Of a stretch of 64,000 nt of DNA, positions 58,447 to 64,000 are shown piece by piece; position 1 is the stretch's first letter; every line of letters begins with the position of its first letter. Below the pieces are notes generated by a model. The model was given only the letters and a program-made list of their open reading frames with translations, had not been told where the DNA came from and searched no databases. This stretch comes from Haemonchus contortus (Eukaryota > Nematoda > Chromadorea > Rhabditida > Trichostrongylidae). The stretch is taken from NCBI GenBank assembly GCA_000469685.2, contig LS997565.1, forward strand, positions 519,501 to 583,500, read 5' to 3'. The translations under genes were made by a program, and so were the position numbers.

Positions 58447-59121
58447 TCAAATGTAGCATATAAAGTTGCCACTTTTTTGAGAAGAGGAATGTCTCCAACG
58501 CATCTCGAAGAGACATACCAAGGCATTTGAAAGAGTCTAGAGTCAGCGAGTTGGAAAATTGCTCAGGTCCGTGATCACTCGATTTCTCGAGCGTTTTAAA
58601 CCACGTAACTTCAAAAATCACAGCTGAACTTTTCAGTATTGATTTTTCCGCATTTCAATATCCACAGGCAATCTCTTTTTGGTATAAACTGGTACAATTC
58701 ACTCCTCACAAGTAGTTAGGATGGCTTGACAAAAGCATTTTTCCAAGGAATCAGAAATTATTGAAACACCACCACATTTTCGAAGCCGAGTAACATCGAA
58801 TTTTGTCACTATCAAAGGCAAGATGATATAGAGTTCGAAAGTTTAAAAGTTAGCGCATCTCTAAAAATGATTTGAGAAGACATATTTCACTCATGTGTAA
58901 TTGTTAGACCACAGTGAGTGATGTTATTCTCAAATAGTAGAATATATCCGTCTAGAATATAGCAATGCTGACAGTTACCGCTCATACTCTCCTACCCACT
59001 CCCATTTTGCTTCGAGCTTTTGAGAGCGACTTTGACTGATACCGTCCAAAGCAGATCGTATTGTGGACGAGAAATTTTCTAGTTAGATGTCTTAGGGCAG
59101 GTTTGAAGGGTAATTTTTCAG
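58447..59121. other. no recognised gene
   Basis: The minus-strand frame 58982-59329 (115 codons) is unrecognised and overlaps the plus-strand exon candidate at 59122. Confidence 0.3.
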
Positions 59122-59277
59122 GCTTCTCGTTCGAGGAATGAAAGAAGGAAGCGAATGCTGATAGCAAAAGAGAGACAGTGGTCGAAAACTTGTGGTGCTG
59201 TTTGGGCGGAGTTACGTAGGCGTCGCAAGAAGGCGCTGGTTCATCGCTGCATGAGGAGCTCGTTTGGATTGTTTTAA
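59122..59277 (+). CDS. possible last exon of a host gene, unrecognised
   Basis: A strong nematode acceptor (AATTTTTCAG|GCTTCT) is followed by 51 open codons rich in Arg/Lys (RNERRKRMLIAKERQWSK, WAELRRRRKKALVHR) and a TAA. No domain recognised and no upstream exon found. Downstream, a plus-strand frame 59360-59554 is also open and unexplained. Confidence 0.25.
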   Translation, partial: ASRSRNERRKRMLIAKERQWSKTCGAVWAELRRRRKKALVHRCMRSSFGLF

Positions 59278-59676
59278 TCACTGGTCCAGTATCTGCTGGA
59301 GATGTCCGATAAGTTCGAGATGCCTTCATTCAGCAGTTTGAGAATCCTATAGGATCTGCATGAAAAGGAGCAAAGCAATGAAGATTCGTGGCGTGCAACT
59401 GTGGAATGCGATGCCGCATAGTAACGTTGGAAGAAATGTTGTACGCTGGCGATGGAAAATTGGACACACGTGGGTGTGCTCTCCAGGTTTCCTGACATGC
59501 GACCTCCAACGGCAAAGTATGAGAAACAGCAGTCTTCCTCTGAGCAGGTTTTGATGAAAGATTGTGGGAACACCCTCAGTACTGATAACAAGCTTTCTTT
59601 ATGCCGAGCCGTTCGAGTCGAAGTTTGATCCAAATTCTGAACAAAGGTAAAACGTGGTTTCTACAATCCCCCGGTA

Positions 59677-59887
59677 TCCTACTATATAAGTATAACTCGC
59701 TAAGTTTGTCTGTTGGTTTGTCAATGTGTGTGTGTATGTGTGTGTCGGTGTATGTGTGGGTTCGGCCGAAAATCAGTGACTGCCATTTTCCTGGACCAGA
59801 GCTTGCAAATATAGAAGGGGTGCATGCGGAGCGCCATTTCAGCACGAAAAGGAGGAGAGCACGGCGATAGTCGTGCGATTTGACTGG
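59677..59887 (+). mobile_element. non-autonomous Helitron-like element, 211 bp
   Basis: Starts TCCTACTATATAAG after an A, has a TGTG/TCTG-rich run, and ends with a hairpin (GCACGGC / GTCGTGC, loop GATA, 59859-59876), then GATTTGACTGG followed by T. This matches the Helitron pattern of A|TC...hairpin...CTRR|T. Confidence 0.65.
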
Positions 59888-62575
59888 TGTAGGTATACAT
59901 CTATCGACCATTCGATTGAATGCAAACTTTCTATGGTCTTTAGTTTTTTTTTCGGATCTCTGGAGTTAGCCATAGCATTCTTTTACATGATCAAAATAGC
60001 AGCGACGAAGCAGTAATGGAGTCTTTCTCTGTTTTCCGCTGATCGCTTAATTCAATGGAAAAGTGCTGACAACTGAGGCTGCTGTCACTGATTTGCTTTA
60101 TATTCCCTGTGTGGAGTGCATCAGCGCGGAAGCATTTGCGTTGGTATTGCTAAAAACCTTTTTTTTTCAACCCATTCGACAAGGGAGGAGGCGTTGCTGT
60201 CATTGTACATAGCATTTCTCGAATATGATCGAACTAATCGAGTTCACCACATAAGTTTGTTTGTTGTTTGGTGGAAAGTTCTGGTTCGATAGCAGTTCTG
60301 CTCAGATCTCAAATGATATTTGGAATGAGTTGTTCAAACCGAGTGCACCTTGATACGCATTGTCTGTATGGAGGTCAGATGGATAGAGCTTTTTCACAAG
60401 GATCGATAAGGAAACAGCTCGTTCTCTGTTTGTTGCTTGTTTGAACGGCTTTGGAATAAACCGCATATCAAGTGCCGGTGAGCACTTGATATGCAAGGTA
60501 GAGAGAGAGAGATTACATGTGAAGAGATGCTCAAAAGCAGAATACTTGCTAACATCCGAGAAAAACACTTGCAGCATTCTTTTTTCGAAAAAACCGCTCA
60601 TTTGCTTCAATCCATCTTTCGAGCCAGTCTCAGCATTGCTTTATACATTTTGACGTACTTTGTTTTCCCGATGTGGTTTTAATGTGGTCTGCGCTCAAGT
60701 TATTTCCAAGCAGAAATCCTCTTCAAATTTAGACCAAATAGGCTTGACGAAATGTTCATTACCTTCATTGTCGTACGTTTATAGCTGAAGTACCGCTATA
60801 TACAAGTCGGGCAATGGAAATTCTGTGAATGGATAAGAAAAATGAATCAGGAGAGCTCAAGCGCCCAGCTACAATCAATACTTTTCCCTTCCATTGGTGC
60901 GCTCATAAATCTTTGAGGATATTAGGCTTCACTTCACTTGTTCAGACAATATGTATGTAAATCAGTAAGCGACTCTCCCATGGCGGTCCCCAGACCGAAT
61001 ATGTGAAAGGGCTTTAAATGTGTCCGATCTCATCACTTAGCTCGTTGAATTGCCCGATGAGACAGTGCGTCTCTGCTTTTTTGTTGGACCTTTCGCCATT
61101 TGTCTATGTTTTATTTAATTATTCATTTTTATTTATTACATGTCAAGCATGTGTGGTTGCAAGATAACAACAGAAATACAATTACAACAAACGACACACA
61201 AGGGCACAATATAATTGAAATTCACTAAGATGGGCTTTATGAGCATTTGTCGATTTAGGAAAGGAATCAAGCCCAGTTGAGGGACTGTACACTGATACAA
61301 CGCGATTCACGGAGAATTTGCGTCCAAGACCTGAACGAGTTGCACTAAAGTTAATCTTACTATGGTCCCCACTAGTGCTGGATGGCGTTATATGTACCAA
61401 ATCTAAGTCGAATCTCAACTTGGCACAGAGTATTTTGCTGACCATTATCACATCCCATATTCTCCCTCTGAGTGAGAGCTACTTTAAACCTAGAAGACGG
61501 TTCCGAGACGCAAATCCCGGTATATCTGAATATGGTGATTTACGGCAGCAAAGAATTAATTTGCTTGAACTACCTCTGACCGAGTTATATTACGGTGTTT
61601 CGACGGAGTAAAAATTGTTGTGCTATACTCCAAAATTGGTATGACATCAGTGTTATACGAAGCAAGGAGAATTTTAGTATCATTTAATGAGAGGGCTTCA
61701 AATATATTATATTACAAATTTGTTTGAGCTATATTTCCATTTCATCTCCTAACCGAGAGCTCTAAAGATAAGAAAAATGCTGATTACAGTCAGTAAAAGC
61801 TTCATCAGACGTGCATCGTTCTAGGAATAGTATCTCAAAAGAGAACCAGTGTGGGAAGATGGGGCTTTGGTCATAATTATAATAATTACAACTTGTTCAG
61901 GTCAAGCTCCGAGCAAAGTTCCGCATTAGCGAAGCACTTGCACGCCTCGCGAATCCTCAGAAAAGGGAAGGTTTGTTCGAAAACTTGTCCAGATCTATGC
62001 TCTCTGTGATGATAGAATTTCTCCTAAAACTGAGACCTTATTCAACCAAAGAGTGAAATGATGTGGAGAATGACTCTACACTCATATCATTCAAGAATCT
62101 TCCTATTTCAATTTGATAGATTTTTGAACTTCCAACCATTTTATCTTAGGGTTTCAAAAGTACAATAATGCATCATTATTAAAGTTTAGGTACACATCGT
62201 ACGTATTGTAGTTCAATCCCATTTTTGAATGAGTGCCTTGACACTTCTTGCTTTCATTCTTATATGACGTTCATATGTTAATTCAGTGCCAGCGAAATGT
62301 ACTCAGTCGCACATCGTACTTTCCATAAGATGGTCGACCGATTTTTGTCCACGGACTGGCTCTCAGTGTCCACAAACTCGAAAACACATCGTTTATTTTG
62401 AGAACAAAGCTAGATGTTGGGTCAGTCTTCTGCTAATGTTTGCATTTAATTCTGTCATGGAAATTCTCTATCAAACTTTTATTCAAATCCACCAATTTTA
62501 CATCTTGTTTCAGGATTCCTCTGGTCTCCTTTGGTTCATTCTATAAGTATCTACTCAAGGGCTGAGGATGTGATT
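59888..62575. other. no recognised gene
   Basis: AT-rich. Open frames at 60302-60610 and 61318-61611 show no motif. The only structure I see is the hairpin at 60463. Confidence 0.35.
60463..60494. repeat. perfect 13-bp hairpin
   Basis: GCATATCAAGTGC and its reverse complement separated by CGGTGA. Confidence 0.85.
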
Positions 62576-62821
62576 GGCTGCTTTCATAGTCCACTGGCGT
62601 GTCGGCGTGCCGGCCGAGGTAGTGCTAGGGAGGGAGAGGGTGGCATTTGCCCTTCGGAGGGGCTTATGCGAATGGTTTTCGATCTTGTTTTTCTTTGTTT
62701 TCAGCCCTTCGAAGGGGCTTGGGCGCGACACGACTACGTCGACCGTCCGTTTGCCTCCCTCCCCCTCCCTATCACTACCTCGGCCGGCACGCCGGCACGC
62801 CGGCGGACTATGAAAGCAGCC
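62576..62821. mobile_element. GC-rich foldback MITE
   Basis: Ends GGCTGCTTTCATAGTCC and its reverse complement; arms of about 80 bp share CGTGCCGGCCGAGGTAGTG. The arms are stop-poor, which creates overlapping open frames on both strands. Flanking duplication not clear. Confidence 0.8.
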
Positions 62822-63128
62822 TGTCGTTAATTGTCCCCCTAGGTTGATGGAGATATCCATGAAAAGTTCGTTGTACTGGATGTGCTCCCCATCTTTATGG
62901 GCAAAGTCTCCACAAAAAAATGCCAAATGACTCTTCATATCTCAAGAAGAAGCAGGCTGCAAGGATAGATGGATGTTATCAATGGAACTTTTTCTCCAAG
63001 CATATATCATTAGTAGAGGCTCCTAGATTCTTAGCGGTTGAATAAGTTTTGTAGCGAATAATATACAAGCAAAGAGGATCCATGATCCCTCATTGAATCA
63101 CAAACCTTGCTGGGTAGCGTTCATAATA

Positions 63129-63380
<252 letters not shown>

Positions 63381-63579
63381 TAATAGCGATAGATGAACTG
63401 ATACTTCTTCTCTTCATAATAAAACAGCTTTAATCGGTCCCTATCACTGCACCTACCACTAACTTTTTGTCACCCTACTTTACCATCCCATCTTATAATG
63501 AAACATACTGAATAACCAAAACTACATACCTTCAACACCGAACTGATTTCTGCGTCGGGGTTCTATTTCGTAGATGGGT

Positions 63580-63794
63580 CGTGCTTTCCTAGGGCAACTT
63601 ATCAGTTCTTATCAGTTGTTATCGATACGACCCCGTCACATTTCAGATTTCACATGTCTTCCTATCACGTGCCATAGGTGTTCCCAATCTGCCGCCTGTG
63701 CTCCTACCAAATTTGAACGTTCTAGGCCCAAGGGACAGGAGTTATGAATTTCCGTGCAAACAGACAGACGCGAGCGCTTTATATACAGTAAGGA
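63580..63794 (-). mobile_element. 5' part of a further Helitron-like copy
   Basis: On the minus strand A|TCCTTACTGTATATAAAGCG then CTCGCGTCTGTCTGTTTGC, the mirror of the copy at 63129; the interior shares GGCGGCAG and AATTCATAACTCCTGTC with 34.5-35.1 kb. The 3' end was not found. Confidence 0.5.
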
Positions 63795-64000
63795 TATTTA
63801 TTTTGTGATATTCGTGGGCTCAGTAAACTTTTTCAGTGTCGACTACATCTTAACTCCTACGACATACCCACCTTAGATGTTCGCTGTGCAGTTCCCATAC
63901 TCTGTCATTTGATAGAAGATTGAGGATTATTTCGCTCATGAACATTCCACTGACCCAGACGGAGTAATTATCTGATGTTGAAATGATGGAATCAATCTGG

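Noticed and set aside
62531..62938. Overlapping GC-rich genes on both strands
   Set aside because: They fall in the arms of an inverted repeat that is simply poor in stop codons.

Overview
The window looks like nuclear DNA of a strongylid nematode, most likely a hookworm-type genome (Ancylostoma/Necator group). The evidence is short GT-AG introns, an AT-rich background with scattered GC-rich repeats, RTE-type LINEs, GIY-YIG Penelope-like elements and a BEL/Pao LTR element of the kinds common in these worms, and a PAN/Apple-domain gene with nematode-style exons. No bacterial operon, phage, CRISPR or ribosomal RNA gene is visible. The species call is inference.

Layout. 0-1.5 kb: the 3' end of a LINE, then a two-unit tandem repeat carrying RTE 3' ends. 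3.1-4.7 kb (minus): the best host gene, two PAN/Apple domains over three exons, with a tRNA-like SINE in an intron. 5.6-7.8 kb: a Penelope-like element (PLE) flanked by a 13-bp target duplication. 8.2-11.3 kb: broken LINE pieces between two copies of a 4-bp-TSD MITE family. 13.3-15.7 kb: a second PLE made of head-to-head inverted copies and carrying a MITE. 16.1-20.0 kb: an internally deleted BEL/Pao element with both LTRs and three tRNA-Gly-like primer-binding motifs. 20.0-21.0 kb: nested inverted repeats and a perfect 19-bp hairpin. 25.2-28.3 kb: an RTE LINE with an unbroken 1012-residue endonuclease/reverse-transcriptase frame and a 10-bp target duplication. 28.7-28.9 kb: a possible host exon. 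30-33 kb and 44-49 kb: two decayed copies of another RTE family, the second containing a piggyBac derivative and a 1.4-kb long-TIR element. 34.3-35.1, 59.7-59.9 and 63.1-63.4 kb: a small non-autonomous Helitron-like family. 38.3-40.6 kb: a large foldback. 50.9-54.3 kb: a third PLE, interrupted by a MITE. 62.6-62.8 kb: a GC-rich foldback.

The genes do not form a pathway. The window is mainly a stratigraphy of transposable elements: RTE and PLE copies are older hosts, and MITEs, the piggyBac derivative and the long-TIR element landed in them later. Host coding sequence is limited to the PAN-domain gene and several short spliced open frames (24.1, 28.7, 36.0-36.5 and 59.1 kb) whose status is uncertain. 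All coordinates and similarities were read by eye; boundaries of decayed elements are approximate.
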